Shown here: positions 1 through 10,517 of the stretch, piece by piece | Numbering within the stretch: the stretch's first letter is position 1 | How the letters are laid out: each line of letters starts with the position of its first letter | Assembly (NCBI GenBank): GCA_016297915.1 | Contig: JAEDFU010000006.1 | Coordinates: forward strand, 1 to 64,000 | DNA: 64,000 nt | Source of the DNA: Clostridia bacterium | GTDB lineage: Bacteria; Bacillota; Clostridia; Christensenellales; UBA1242 | Direction of reading: 5' to 3' | The notes under the pieces: model-generated | Databases searched by the model: none | The model's input: the letters and a program-made list of their open reading frames with translations, nothing else | Told to the model about the DNA's origin: nothing | Translations under genes and position numbers: made by a program

Positions 1-132
1 GACTTATTGAATAATTTTTGTAAGATTTAAGCAAAGTCTGAAAAAAACAATGATTGTTGCCGTGATATATGACAAAAAATCTTATATCATGTGGAAAATT
101 TAAATAAAATACACACAAGATTTGGAGATAAT

Positions 133-723
133 ATGTTTTCGTTTTTAACTGGAATTTTGGAAGAAAAATGTGATAATATTGCCGTTATTAATTGTAATGG
201 TGTGGGATTTGAACTTAATGTAAGTGACACCACAATCTATGAACTACCAAACAAGGGTGAACTTGCTACAATTTATACTTATATGGCTGTAAGAGAGGAT
301 GCAATTACACTTTTTGGATTTGCAAGCAGGGAGGAAAAATCTGCTTTTTTGAAACTTACTAGTGTTAGTGGAATTGGTGGCAAAATGGCAATAGCAATAC
401 TTTCGGCAATGCCAGTAGCTGATTTGATTGAAGCTATTGTTACTGAAAATATTAGACTACTTAGTAGCATCAAGGGACTTGGCAAAAAGACTGCCGAAAG
501 ACTTGTCGTTGAACTCAAAAATAGTTTTGATGATTTGCAATTATCTATGCTTAATCCAAGAAACAGCACTATTCATACATCAGCAATTGAGGAGGCTATT
601 GATACTCTAGTTGCAATGGGTCTTACTAGATTTGATGCAACTCAAGTTGTCAAGAATGTGGCAACATCTGATGATACTGCCGAGGAAATTATCAAAAAGA
701 GCTTAAAAAATCTAAAAAAATAG
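133..723 (+). CDS. ruvA: Holliday junction branch migration protein RuvA
   Basis: RuvA binds the four-way Holliday junction as a tetramer and loads the RuvB motor. The 196-residue product has the family layout: an OB-fold N-terminus ([19 protein letters not shown]), two helix-hairpin-helix segments in the middle ([14 protein letters not shown] and [17 protein letters not shown]), and a C-terminal RuvB-contact helix bundle ([15 protein letters not shown]). The frame stays open upstream to a GTG at 91, but the ATG at 133 is preferred: it has a good ribosome binding site (GGAGA at 124-128) and its product aligns with the usual RuvA N-terminus. It is followed 7 bases later by ruvB, as in most bacteria. 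ruvC, if present, lies outside the window. Confidence 0.95.
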   Translation: MFSFLTGILEEKCDNIAVINCNGVGFELNVSDTTIYELPNKGELATIYTYMAVREDAITLFGFASREEKSAFLKLTSVSGIGGKMAIAILSAMPVADLIEAIVTENIRLLSSIKGLGKKTAERLVVELKNSFDDLQLSMLNPRNSTIHTSAIEEAIDTLVAMGLTRFDATQVVKNVATSDDTAEEIIKKSLKNLKK

Positions 724-730
724 GGGTTTT

Positions 731-1792
731 ATGGAAGAAAAAGAAAGATTTATAACATCGACAAAAAATATGTCTGAGAGTGATGTCGAAAATACTCTTA
801 GACCAACAACAATGGATGATTATGTCGGTCAGGAAAAAATCAAAAAGAACTTGAGCATTTATATCAAAGCTGCCAAACAAAGAGGCGATGCTCTTGACCA
901 TGTTTTGTTATATGGTCCTCCGGGACTTGGCAAAACAACACTTTCGCATATAATTGCCAACGAACTAGGTACAAATATCAAAATCACGAGTGGACCTGCA
1001 ATCGAAAAAGTTGCCGACCTTGCTAGTATTCTTAGTAATATGCAACGCAACGAAGTATTGTTTATTGATGAAATCCATAGACTAAGCAGGTCTGTTGAGG
1101 AAGTCTTGTATCCTGCTATGGAGGACTTTGCACTAGATATAATTTTGGGCAAAGGTCCTGGTGCTAGAACCATGAGAATCAATGTTGAGCCATTTACACT
1201 TATAGGTGCTACAACCAAGGCTGGCATGCTTACTGGACCTCTAAGAGATAGATTTGGGGTTGTTTGTAGACTTGAAATGTATTCACCTGAGGAACTAGGC
1301 AAAATTATTAGTCGAAGCGCAAATATTTTGGGAACACCAATCGATAGTGACGCTTGTATGGAACTAGCCAAACGAAGCAGGGGAACACCAAGAATTGCCA
1401 ATAGACTGCTTAAGCGTATAAGAGACTTTGCCGAAGTTGAGGGCAGTCCAAGAATTACAAATGAAATTTGCAAAAAATCTCTTGAGATACTAGAGGTTGA
1501 CGATTTGGGACTTGACTTTACTGACAGAGTTCTACTTGAGACCATTATCGACAAATTTCATGGAGGTCCAGTTGGACTTAATACACTTGGGGCTGCGACT
1601 GGCGAGGATGCCAATACCATTGAAGATGTGTACGAGCCATATCTTATTCAACTAGGATTTATTGCAAGAACTCCAAGAGGTCGTGTTGTACTACCTAATG
1701 CATACAAACATTTAGGCAAAAAACTCACAGCCAAAAACCAAGAATACTTAAAATTATTTGTTGAAAGTGATGACGAAGATGAACAAGAATAA
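731..1792 (+). CDS. ruvB: Holliday junction ATP-dependent helicase RuvB
   Basis: RuvB is the hexameric AAA+ motor that drives branch migration on RuvA-bound Holliday junctions. The 353 residues carry Walker A (GPPGLGKTT, about residue 62), Walker B (FIDEIHRL), the sensor-1 region ([18 protein letters not shown]) with its arginine finger, and a C-terminal winged helix ([22 protein letters not shown], here shortened to key residues GLNTL...EDVYEPYLI). The length is normal for the family. The ATG at 731 follows an AGGGG site that overlaps the ruvA stop codon, so the pair is probably translationally coupled. The last bases overlap the start of queA. Confidence 0.97.
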   Translation: MEEKERFITSTKNMSESDVENTLRPTTMDDYVGQEKIKKNLSIYIKAAKQRGDALDHVLLYGPPGLGKTTLSHIIANELGTNIKITSGPAIEKVADLASILSNMQRNEVLFIDEIHRLSRSVEEVLYPAMEDFALDIILGKGPGARTMRINVEPFTLIGATTKAGMLTGPLRDRFGVVCRLEMYSPEELGKIISRSANILGTPIDSDACMELAKRSRGTPRIANRLLKRIRDFAEVEGSPRITNEICKKSLEILEVDDLGLDFTDRVLLETIIDKFHGGPVGLNTLGAATGEDANTIEDVYEPYLIQLGFIARTPRGRVVLPNAYKHLGKKLTAKNQEYLKLFVESDDEDEQE

Positions 1793-2822
1793 TGTTGACT
1801 TACTAAATACAAAATCTTATTTTTATAACTTACCTGAGGAATTAATAGCACAAACTCCAGCTGAACCTAGAGATGCTTCAAGACTCCTTGTTTATCACAA
1901 GGATAGTGGAGACATTGAGCACAAAATATTTAGGGATGTAGTGGATTATCTGCACGAGGGTGATGTACTTGTTATCAACAATACAAGAGTTTTGCCAGCT
2001 AGATTGTATGGCAAAAAAGACACTGGGGCAGTGATTGAAGTATTACTACTCAAAAGGATTAACCTAAATACTTGGGAGACTCTTGCTAAGCCCGGCAAAA
2101 GGCTAAAAGAGGGCACAATCATAACTTTTTCGGAAGAACTCAAGGGTAAGGTTATATCTGATACTGACTTTGGTGGCAAGGTTATTGAATTTGAATTTGA
2201 TGGCGTCTTTGAGGACATTATTGACAGATGTGGCGTAATGCCTCTACCACCATATATCCATAGTCAGTACAAAGACAAAGAGAGATATCAGACAGTCTAT
2301 AACAAAATTACTGGAAGCAGTGCCGCTCCGACCGCTGGACTCCACTTTACCAAGGATTTGCTCCAAAAGATTAAGGACAAGGGCGTGACTATTGTTGAGG
2401 TTCTTTTGCATGTAGGTCTTGGAACTTTTAGACCAGTAAACGAAGATAATATTTTGGCTCACAAAATGCACAGCGAGTATATCGAAGTTACTCAGGAAAA
2501 TGCAGACTTTTTGAATAGAGCCAAGAGCGAGAGCAGAAGAATTATAGCAGTTGGAACAACATCTGTAAGAGTTCTTGAGAGTGCGACTGACAAAAATGGT
2601 GTAATACATCCTTGCCAAAAGGAAACAGATATATTCATTTACCCAGGATATAAGTTCAAAATGGTTGACGGACTTATAACTAATTTTCATTTGCCAGAGA
2701 GTACACTTATTATGCTTGTTTCTGCATTTATTGGATACGATGAGACAATGAAAATGTACAATACAGCTGTCGCTAGCAGATATAGATTTTTTAGCTTTGG
2801 TGATGCGACTCTGCTTATTTGA
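1779..2822 (+). CDS. queA: S-adenosylmethionine:tRNA ribosyltransferase-isomerase QueA
   Basis: QueA transfers and isomerises the ribosyl moiety of S-adenosylmethionine onto preQ1 in tRNA, giving epoxyqueuosine. Family segments are clear: [20 protein letters not shown] at the N-terminus, [40 protein letters not shown] and [17 protein letters not shown] at the C-terminus. The start is uncertain. The ATG at 1779 (347 residues) best matches family length; ATG 1770 and TTG 1758 lie upstream in the same frame, and none has a strong ribosome binding site. All these starts lie inside the end of ruvB, so coupling to ruvB translation is likely. tgt, the other queuosine gene, is two genes downstream. 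Confidence 0.95.
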   Translation: MNKNNVDLLNTKSYFYNLPEELIAQTPAEPRDASRLLVYHKDSGDIEHKIFRDVVDYLHEGDVLVINNTRVLPARLYGKKDTGAVIEVLLLKRINLNTWETLAKPGKRLKEGTIITFSEELKGKVISDTDFGGKVIEFEFDGVFEDIIDRCGVMPLPPYIHSQYKDKERYQTVYNKITGSSAAPTAGLHFTKDLLQKIKDKGVTIVEVLLHVGLGTFRPVNEDNILAHKMHSEYIEVTQENADFLNRAKSESRRIIAVGTTSVRVLESATDKNGVIHPCQKETDIFIYPGYKFKMVDGLITNFHLPESTLIMLVSAFIGYDETMKMYNTAVASRYRFFSFGDATLLI

Positions 2823-2830
2823 GGAATTTT

Positions 2831-4194
<1,364 letters not shown>

Positions 4195-4198
4195 GTTA

Positions 4199-4228
4199 CA
4201 AAAATAGATAATTTTTGATATTTTTTTG
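4199..4228 (+). terminator. weak intrinsic terminator after tgt
   Basis: A 7-bp A/T stem (CAAAAAT, AGATA loop, ATTTTTG) is followed by a run of T residues. It lies just after the tgt stop and before the yajC promoter. All pairs but one are A-T, so it would be weak. Confidence 0.35.
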
Positions 4229-4229
4229 T

Positions 4230-4258
4230 TTGTTTTTTGAAAACATATTTGATATAAT
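4230..4258 (+). promoter_or_regulatory. promoter for yajC
   Basis: TTGTTT at 4230-4235 and a perfect TATAAT at 4253-4258, 17 bases apart. This leaves an untranslated leader of about 90 bases before yajC, in which nothing structured was seen. Confidence 0.5.
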
Positions 4259-4359
4259 TATAATGTTTAAAAAATTAACATGAATATATTTTTGAAATCA
4301 TTTATAACATTTGTGATTCTTACTATATTCAAATAAATCATTTTTAGAAGGAGAAAAAT

Positions 4360-4845
4360 ATGAACTTATTACTATCCGCTTTTGGCGATTGGATGGCAAA
4401 AAACTGGATGATTTTGGTTCTAATTGTTCTTGCAATTGCACTTTTGGTTCCAACATATCTAAGACAAAAAAAGGAAGTTAATGCTAGAAACGAACTAAAC
4501 AACACTATCAAAAAAGGTACTAAGATTATCACAACTGCTGGTGTTTATGGTGTAGTTGAAAGTATCGAGGATACTACAGACGGCAAGGTTGTTACAATTG
4601 TTACTGGAAACACAAAAAATCCTACAACAATGACTATTCACATCAATGCAATCGGTGGAATTGATAACAAGACTCCAGTTGTTGCTGACAAAACTGAGCC
4701 TGAAACAAAGGTAGAAAAACTAGAAAAAGTTGAAAAAGCAGAAGTTGCAGAAGAGCCTAAGGCTGAAAAAGAGCCTGAAACTCAAGAAAAAACTAAAGCT
4801 AAAAAACCTGCTACCAAAAAGACTACAAAAAAATCTACAAAGTAA
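4360..4845 (+). CDS. yajC: preprotein translocase accessory subunit YajC
   Basis: YajC is a small inner-membrane partner of SecD-SecF. One N-terminal membrane segment (WMILVLIVLAIALLVPTYL, about residues 21-39) is followed by the family core (ARNELNNTIKKGTKIITTAG then VYGVVESI). The start is fixed by an AGAAGGAGA site. At 161 residues it is longer than typical YajC (about 90-120): the last 50 or so residues form a charged, probably disordered tail that runs from Glu/Lys-rich to a lysine-threonine end (AKKPATKKTTKKSTK), resembling a histone-H1 tail. It has its own promoter and terminator, a gene away from secDF. Confidence 0.93.
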   Translation: MNLLLSAFGDWMAKNWMILVLIVLAIALLVPTYLRQKKEVNARNELNNTIKKGTKIITTAGVYGVVESIEDTTDGKVVTIVTGNTKNPTTMTIHINAIGGIDNKTPVVADKTEPETKVEKLEKVEKAEVAEEPKAEKEPETQEKTKAKKPATKKTTKKSTK

Positions 4846-4854
4846 TCAAAAATT

Positions 4855-4883
4855 GACTTACATATCTGTAAGTCTTTTTTTTT
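4855..4883 (+). terminator. intrinsic terminator after yajC
   Basis: Perfect 8-bp stem (GACTTACA, TATC loop, TGTAAGTC) followed directly by nine T residues. Confidence 0.85.
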
Positions 4884-4887
4884 GTAC

Positions 4888-5006
4888 TACACAAGAGGCA
4901 AATAGTATTAAAAATGTGTTTGGTTACATGTGATATAAAGATTGCTAGGGCCATTTGCCTAATTTTGATACTCTTAACTTAAGAGGTTGTTACTAGGGGT
5001 TGTGTA
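4888..5006 (+). ncRNA. candidate structured RNA (three-stem junction)
   Basis: This gene-free stretch holds three mutually compatible helices. P1 pairs TACACAA (4888-4894) with TTGTGTA (5000-5006). P2 pairs AGGCAAAT (4896-4903) with ATTTGCCT (4953-4960). P3 is the hairpin CTCTTA/TAAGAG (4971-4985). Together they fold as a closed three-way junction, followed by a U-rich stretch. It lies between the yajC terminator and the downstream membrane-protein gene, so it could be a cis-regulatory leader or a small RNA. It matches no riboswitch class I could recall, and no clear promoter was found. AT-rich DNA can give such pairings by chance. Confidence 0.3.
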
Positions 5007-5083
5007 TTATTTTTGTTTGTAAGTAATATTTTTCAAACTATGCTCATATATTTTGATAACATTAATTACAAAAAGGAATTTAT

Positions 5084-5467
5084 GTGAGTATGGATACTAC
5101 AAAAAAGAATGGTTTTTTAGGTTATTTAAAGGGTGCTTTGACTGCAGTCTCGGCAACTTTGATTATGATTTTGCTCTTTGCGGTGATTGTAAGATTTTTT
5201 AATATTTCTGACAGTTGGATCTTTCCAATTAATCAAGTAATCAAAGTTATAAGTTTGATTTTGGGAATTTGGATTATGCTCAAGGACAAACAAAAAGGCT
5301 TTGCTAAAGGGTTAATTTTGGGACTTGTTTACTTTGTTTTGAGTTTTGCAATATTTAGTATTTTGCAGGGCAAATTTTCGGTTTCTATCAAAAATTTGTA
5401 TGATTTGATTTTGACTACTCTTATGGGTGGGCTAATTGGTATAATTCTTGTTAATATCAAAAAGTAA
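5084..5467 (+). CDS. TIGR04086-type four-helix membrane protein
   Basis: A 127-residue integral membrane protein with four predicted membrane segments, at about residues 17-38, 47-65, 73-94 and 104-124. Sequence style and position next to yajC/secDF match the TIGR04086 family of Bacillota membrane proteins, whose function is unknown. The GTG at 5084 is chosen because AAAAGGA (5071-5077) lies 6 bases upstream; the in-frame ATG at 5090 would be 12 bases away. An ATG overlapping the GTG by one base is out of frame and stops at once. The gene is followed by its own terminator, so it is probably a single-gene unit. Confidence 0.75.
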   Translation: MSMDTTKKNGFLGYLKGALTAVSATLIMILLFAVIVRFFNISDSWIFPINQVIKVISLILGIWIMLKDKQKGFAKGLILGLVYFVLSFAIFSILQGKFSVSIKNLYDLILTTLMGGLIGIILVNIKK

Positions 5468-5474
5468 TTTGGTG

Positions 5475-5509
5475 TCTCATGGAAAAACAATTTCTGTGAG
5501 ATTTTTTTT
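5475..5509 (+). terminator. intrinsic terminator
   Basis: TCTCATGGAAA pairs with TTTCTGTGAGA (11 positions, two of them G-U wobbles) and is followed by eight T residues. Confidence 0.75.
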
Positions 5510-5551
5510 GTCTTAAATATTAGAAAAATCCCAAAATTATCCATAAATGAA

Positions 5552-5581
5552 TTGACTTGTTTTTGAAATTTATTGTATAAT
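5552..5581 (+). promoter_or_regulatory. distal promoter for secDF
   Basis: TTGACT at 5552-5557 and TATAAT at 5576-5581, 18 bases apart. Transcription from here would give a leader of roughly 180 bases before secD. The leader is rich in TTTTTG repeats and contains short inverted repeats such as AGACA/TGTCT near 5690-5706, but no recognised riboswitch. Apart from this promoter and the proximal one, the gene-free stretch 5510-5768 holds nothing I can name. Confidence 0.55.
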
Positions 5582-5711
5582 CATGTGTAATTAATTGTGT
5601 GTTTTTGTAAAAGTTCACAACTTAATTGAATGTTTTTGTTTTTGAAAGACAAAGACAAATTAATTGTGTTTGCAGTTTTTGAAAAAATAGACACAAAACA
5701 ATGTCTTGAAT

Positions 5712-5740
5712 TTGAAAACTTGGCAAAAATTAATTATAAA
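5712..5740 (+). promoter_or_regulatory. possible proximal promoter for secDF
   Basis: TTGAAA at 5712-5717 and TATAAA at 5735-5740 with a 17-base spacer, about 30 bases before the secD start codon. Weaker than the distal promoter and in very AT-rich sequence. Confidence 0.35.
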
Positions 5741-5768
5741 ATATTAACTAAATTTTTTGGAGCAATAA

Positions 5769-7055
5769 ATGAAGAAAAAAAGAGCAATTAGAAATTATGT
5801 ACTAATTAGTATTTTTATTGTTTTAAGTTTGATTTTGACATTTATCTCTTTCCCAGTTCCAGGAACTAATTACAATTACTTGGGTATTGGTAATTTGCAT
5901 TTGGGTCTTGAACTCGGTGGTGGTGTCAAAAATACTTATGACTTGGAAGTTGCCGATTGGTATACTGGAAACAAGACAGAAGTTTACAATAAGACAGTAG
6001 ATAGAATTCAATACTTACTTAATCTTAAATATGCTGATGCCAAGGTTTATTTGAGTGGCGAGGACAAAATTACTTTGGAAGTGCCTGACACAAGTATCAA
6101 TAGTAATTTGCTTGTTGGATTAATTGAGATGAAGAGTGCATCAGGCAAGGACGCTGAGGCCAAGGTTACTGGACAAGATATTGCCAGTGTCAAATATATG
6201 CTAAGTGGAACAACACACGGTGTTTATATTGAGTTTACCGAAAAAGGCAAAGAAAAGTTTGCAGCACTCACCAAGGAAGTAGCAAGTTCGGATAGTCAGA
6301 CTATGTACATCTACATGAACAAAGACTATGACAATGCTTTTTCTGAACCAAAAGTTACTGAGGAAAATAAGTACGGCTATACATTTATATCCGGAACAGG
6401 CATCACTAACAAAAAGACTGGTGAGGACTATGCACGAAAATTAGAGAGCGCGCTTATTGGTGTAAATATGACCACCGAGCTTGATACTTTAGAAATCAAA
6501 GGCGCTTACGGTGAGGCTACAAAGATAGCAATCTATGTAACTACTTGTGTTATGATAGTTGCATGCATTGTTATTGGCTGTATTCTATTTAGAGAGTTAG
6601 GTCTAGTATCAATGCTTTCGTATATATTCGCTTTGATGATTAGCGTAATTATTTCGGCTATTTGTGACATGCAAGTTACTGTTGCTGGCTGGATTGGATT
6701 TATGCTTGGATTCTTTGTAAACTATATGCTTCACTTGTACTATCTAAGATGTATTCGCAAGCAATATGCTATGGGCAAAAAATTTGCTATATCATTTAGC
6801 TCTGGCTACAAACCAGCGTTATTCAATATGCTTGAGACTTTGCTAATAATTACTGGTGTGGCTTTGCTTATGTTGATTGTTCCAAGTAGTGCAATTAGGA
6901 TAATGACTCTCAACTTTATAATCACCATTCCTGCTACAGCATTTACTAGTTTGTTTATTCACAAAGTTGTTGCTCTTGATTATACGGCGTTTAATTTCAA
7001 AAACGAAAAGAAAGTCAACTTTACAAGGGAGGATGAGATTGATGAAGTCGAATAA
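5769..7055 (+). CDS. secD: protein translocase subunit SecD (divergent)
   Basis: SecD works with SecF in the inner membrane to pull exported proteins across using the proton gradient. The 428 residues have one N-terminal membrane segment, the periplasmic P1 domain (HLGLELGGGV near the start, then ITLEVPD and GVYIEFTEKGKEKF), and five C-terminal membrane segments. GGAG sits 6 bases before the ATG. The oddity is in the fourth membrane segment: the family motif VDANVLIxERI, which carries the proton-relay aspartate, reads VNYMLHLYYLRCIRK, with no acidic residue. Identity as SecD rests on domain order, synteny with yajC and secF, and the GLELGGG box. secF overlaps its 3' end. Confidence 0.9.
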   Translation: MKKKRAIRNYVLISIFIVLSLILTFISFPVPGTNYNYLGIGNLHLGLELGGGVKNTYDLEVADWYTGNKTEVYNKTVDRIQYLLNLKYADAKVYLSGEDKITLEVPDTSINSNLLVGLIEMKSASGKDAEAKVTGQDIASVKYMLSGTTHGVYIEFTEKGKEKFAALTKEVASSDSQTMYIYMNKDYDNAFSEPKVTEENKYGYTFISGTGITNKKTGEDYARKLESALIGVNMTTELDTLEIKGAYGEATKIAIYVTTCVMIVACIVIGCILFRELGLVSMLSYIFALMISVIISAICDMQVTVAGWIGFMLGFFVNYMLHLYYLRCIRKQYAMGKKFAISFSSGYKPALFNMLETLLIITGVALLMLIVPSSAIRIMTLNFIITIPATAFTSLFIHKVVALDYTAFNFKNEKKVNFTREDEIDEVE

Positions 7056-8061
7056 TAGAGCTGATTTTATTGGCAAATTCAAATTTTGGATGCTTATCCC
7101 AATTGTAATTATGGTTGTCGCTATCGTATTTGGCTTTGTATTTGGACTAAATTACGATTATGACTTCAGAAATGTTAGCACATTTGATGTTAAATTTAAT
7201 ACGACTGTAACTCAAGACGAGTACAAAGAACTTACTACTCAACTCAAAGGTTTGGTCAAAACCGAGTTTTCGGATTATCGAATTGAGAAAATTGGTGAGG
7301 GTGCGCAAAACGGCTTGCTTGTCAAAATCGCTAACGACAATGGCGATTATGATACAGCAATTGACGAGCTTAAGACTACTATTGAGAGTAGTTTGATTGT
7401 TAATTGTGGTGACAAAATTACAAGTCCTATAACAATTACAACAACCGAGACTACAACAATACTTCCAAAAAATGCATCTTCGCTTATTGGATTTTCAGCA
7501 CTTGCGATTGCTTGTATAATGCTATTTGTATTTATTTATTATGCAATTCGATATAATATGATAGCAAGTTTGTCAATTGTATTGACAACTCTTTTGGAAA
7601 TTGCTATGCTAGTCTCTGTAATGATAGTGGCTAGAGTACCATTTAATTGCTATTTTGTTATTTCATTCTTCGTCATGACCTTATGTTCTATTTTGATTTC
7701 AACATATATAAATAATTACATTAGGTCGAACTTAAATGTCGAAAAATATAGCAAATATAGTAATGCTGATAGAGTTTATGATGCGTTTAGACGCACAATA
7801 AAACCTATAATAATTTTTGTTGCACTTGTAAGTTTATCTTTGTTTGCAATAATGTTCTTTGGTGATTTGACTCTTATTTATACTATGATATCTATTATAC
7901 TTGGTTTGATAGTAGCAATGTTCGTAGTATACTTCTTTGAGTTTAGTGTTTGGTCTTTTTGGTACAAAAAAGACAAAGATGCAACTCTTAGAAGAAAAAT
8001 TGAAAATGATAAGAAAAAAGCAAATCAAGCAAACAAAACAGACGATAAAATTGTTGTGTAA
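7042..8061 (+). CDS. secF: protein translocase subunit SecF (divergent)
   Basis: SecF is the partner of SecD. The 339-residue product has an N-terminal membrane segment (FWMLIPIVIMVVAIVFGFVFGL), a short P4 periplasmic domain beginning YDYDFRNVSTFDVKF, and five C-terminal membrane segments. ATG 7042 is chosen because AGGGAGG at 7026-7032 precedes it; the longer frame from 6967 has no family match. It overlaps secD by 14 bases, so the two are coupled. The family motif VVxxDRIREN is not recognisable (the region reads STYINNYIRSN), although the later arginine of the LxRT box is kept (AFRRTI). The C-terminus is lysine-rich and cytoplasmic. Confidence 0.88.
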   Translation: MKSNNRADFIGKFKFWMLIPIVIMVVAIVFGFVFGLNYDYDFRNVSTFDVKFNTTVTQDEYKELTTQLKGLVKTEFSDYRIEKIGEGAQNGLLVKIANDNGDYDTAIDELKTTIESSLIVNCGDKITSPITITTTETTTILPKNASSLIGFSALAIACIMLFVFIYYAIRYNMIASLSIVLTTLLEIAMLVSVMIVARVPFNCYFVISFFVMTLCSILISTYINNYIRSNLNVEKYSKYSNADRVYDAFRRTIKPIIIFVALVSLSLFAIMFFGDLTLIYTMISIILGLIVAMFVVYFFEFSVWSFWYKKDKDATLRRKIENDKKKANQANKTDDKIVV

Positions 8062-8065
8062 TCAT

Positions 8066-8097
8066 AAAAAAAGCCCTTTGTTACCAAAGGGCTTTTT
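8066..8097 (+). terminator. intrinsic terminator after secF
   Basis: A strong GC-containing stem (AAAAAGCCCTTTG, TTAC loop, CAAAGGGCTTTTT) ends in T residues. It lies between secF and recJ; no clear promoter was seen between it and recJ, so recJ may depend on read-through or on a promoter I could not identify. Confidence 0.9.
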
Positions 8098-8127
8098 GGT
8101 ATTTTGCCCAAAGTAAAAGGTAAAATT

Positions 8128-10506
8128 ATGGAATTTGTAAGTAAAATAGATAATACACAATTTAATACAAAAGAATTAGAGAGAGCTAGCGAAAAGTTTG
8201 GTCTTTGTCAGGATGTAATCAAATTGCTCTTTGCAAGAGGTGTTGATACTAACGAAAAAATAGATAAATATCTAAATAGTGGTGTATCCAGCCTATATAA
8301 TCCATTTTTGCTCAAAAACATGCAAGAAGTAGTCGAAAAAATTAAATTACATATTCTTGCTCGCAAGCGTATTTTGATTATGGGTGACTACGATACTGAT
8401 GGCATTAGTGCGTCGGCAATTCTCTACAAATATTTTGAGAGTATTGGCGTTGAGACAAATGTCTTTTTGCCAAACAGAGTGGTTGACGGATATGGCCTAA
8501 CCAAAGATAGTCTTGACAAGGTTAAGGCTATGTTTAGTCCTGACCTTATTATCACTGTTGACTGTGGAATCACATGTGTCGAAGAGGTTGAGTATTGCAA
8601 GACTCTAGGCATTGATATAATTGTAACTGACCACCATGATATTCCAAGTGTTTTGCCAGATACCCTTATCATTGATCCTAAGCTTGACGGACAATTATAT
8701 CCATTCAAAGAACTTTGTGGAGCAGGTGTAGCTCTCAAACTTGTTCATGCGCTTGGTGGACTCAGTGAAGCCTTGAAATATACAACTATTGCGACCCTTG
8801 CTACAGTTGCGGATATTGTTCCTCTTATGGACGAAAACCGAGCAATTGTCAAACTTGGACTCGAAAACCAAAAAAGTCAAATGCCTAAGGGACTCAAAAA
8901 ACTCTGTTCTGAGTTAAAAATCTCTCTTCCACTTAGTAGCACTGATATAAGTTTTAAGCTAGCACCTAAGATTAATGCAACTGGCAGAATGGGCGACGCT
9001 ATGATATCGTTTAATTTGTATGTAAAACAAAGTGACCAAGAAATCAAGGAAAACATTGACTTGCTCCTCTCACTTAATGATAAGAGAGTTGTTGAGACCA
9101 ACAAAATCTTTGACTCTGCATGTGAAATGCTTGAGGACACAAATGTTTCAAGACTTGGCATGATAGTTTTGTACAATGAAAACTGGGAGAGTGGAGTGCT
9201 TGGGATAATTTGCTCCAAGCTTGTCGAAAGATACAACAAACCAGTATGTTTGCTTAGTGTCGTTGACGGCGAATTCAAGGGCTCGTGTAGGAGTATTCCC
9301 GGTGTAAATATCTTTGATGCCTTGACATCGGTTAGTGATTTGCTTATAAGATTTGGTGGACATAATCAAGCAGGTGGTTTGTCTATTGAGCGAAAAAATC
9401 TCAAAGAGTTTAGAAAGCGGATTAATGAGTATGTTTTGACACACACTAACGAAGCCGATTTGTTAACAAAAAAGTACTATGATTTGGATATATCCAATAT
9501 TGAGATAACTTCGGAATTCCTACATCAATTAGAGATATTTGAACCTTGTGGGTTCAAAAACGAAAAACCAATGTTTAGACTTGCTATAACAGATAATAAT
9601 GTTTCTCGAATGTCAAATTTTACACAACACCTCAAAATCAAACAAGGCAATCTTAATCTTATTGGCTTTGGCAAAGGACAATATTATTATAATCTTAGTG
9701 TTAATTGTCCTAAGGAAGTAATAATCGAATTAACCCTAGAAAAATACGCAAATAAGGAAAAAATTACTGGATTTATAAGACACATTAATTACTCAAAACT
9801 TAGTACTGCAACCAAGAGCGAGATTATATCTGCACATTATCTAAGTCAACTTAAATATATTCAATGCAAAAATGAGTTCAAAAATGTCAAACAGTTGACT
9901 TTTGAAAATGCTATCAAACGCATCAAGGATTTGACACAAAAATCTATGTTTGGCAATGTTGTTTTGATTTATGATATGGATATGTACTTTAAGGCAACTA
10001 AGCTTATTCCTAACATAAAAAATTACGAACTTTTTGATATTCACAATGCATGTGGCGAAAATACTTTTGTTTTTTCACCAAATAGTGATATAAATTTAAA
10101 GGACTACAATAATATTTTTATACTAGATAACTATCTAGTAGAGGGATATTTGTCTAGTATTTCAACCAAATTTAACAAAATTTACACATTGAATAACAAA
10201 ATAAATATGGATATGTTCAAGGGCATTGATGTAGACAGAAATGCATTTGCCAAAAACATGCTCGCTATCAAAGCATACAAAAATGCAACTCCTATGCCAG
10301 ACCTTATAACATATTTTAATAATCTTAAGAGACATAATTTTATAGACAAAAATGCAAAATACAATGAGTTTTACTTTTTTATGCTTGTTATGGAAGAACT
10401 TGGAATTTGCAAATTTCAAGACGGACTTGTATCAATAAGCAATATAAAAAGCAATTTGGAAAACTCGAGTATATATAATTTTGTAAGTCAAATTTTAAAG
10501 ATGTAG
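8128..10506 (+). CDS. recJ: single-stranded-DNA-specific exonuclease RecJ
   Basis: RecJ is a 5'-3' single-strand DNA exonuclease for recombination and mismatch repair. The 792-residue product carries the DHH phosphoesterase motifs: GDYDTDG, TVDCGIT and the name-giving TDHHD, then ATVADIVPL, and KINATGRM. The DHHA1 domain follows with GGHNQAGG, and then the OB-fold and C-terminal RecJ_C region. The length fits Bacillota RecJ. ATG 8128 is preceded by AAAAGG; a TTG at 8104 in the same frame overlaps no ribosome binding site. The next gene is rel, as in Bacillota, although the apt gene that often separates them is missing. Confidence 0.95.
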   Translation: MEFVSKIDNTQFNTKELERASEKFGLCQDVIKLLFARGVDTNEKIDKYLNSGVSSLYNPFLLKNMQEVVEKIKLHILARKRILIMGDYDTDGISASAILYKYFESIGVETNVFLPNRVVDGYGLTKDSLDKVKAMFSPDLIITVDCGITCVEEVEYCKTLGIDIIVTDHHDIPSVLPDTLIIDPKLDGQLYPFKELCGAGVALKLVHALGGLSEALKYTTIATLATVADIVPLMDENRAIVKLGLENQKSQMPKGLKKLCSELKISLPLSSTDISFKLAPKINATGRMGDAMISFNLYVKQSDQEIKENIDLLLSLNDKRVVETNKIFDSACEMLEDTNVSRLGMIVLYNENWESGVLGIICSKLVERYNKPVCLLSVVDGEFKGSCRSIPGVNIFDALTSVSDLLIRFGGHNQAGGLSIERKNLKEFRKRINEYVLTHTNEADLLTKKYYDLDISNIEITSEFLHQLEIFEPCGFKNEKPMFRLAITDNNVSRMSNFTQHLKIKQGNLNLIGFGKGQYYYNLSVNCPKEVIIELTLEKYANKEKITGFIRHINYSKLSTATKSEIISAHYLSQLKYIQCKNEFKNVKQLTFENAIKRIKDLTQKSMFGNVVLIYDMDMYFKATKLIPNIKNYELFDIHNACGENTFVFSPNSDINLKDYNNIFILDNYLVEGYLSSISTKFNKIYTLNNKINMDMFKGIDVDRNAFAKNMLAIKAYKNATPMPDLITYFNNLKRHNFIDKNAKYNEFYFFMLVMEELGICKFQDGLVSISNIKSNLENSSIYNFVSQILKM

Positions 10507-10517
10507 AGGAGAAAACA

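Noticed and set aside
46..58. Palindrome ACAATGATTGT upstream of ruvA considered as an SOS box
   Set aside because: Does not fit GAACNNNNGTTY; no promoter element is well placed around it.
859..1554. 231-codon minus-strand frame
   Set aside because: Lies entirely antisense to ruvB, Ser/Leu-rich as expected of a shadow of a conserved gene; no ribosome binding site.
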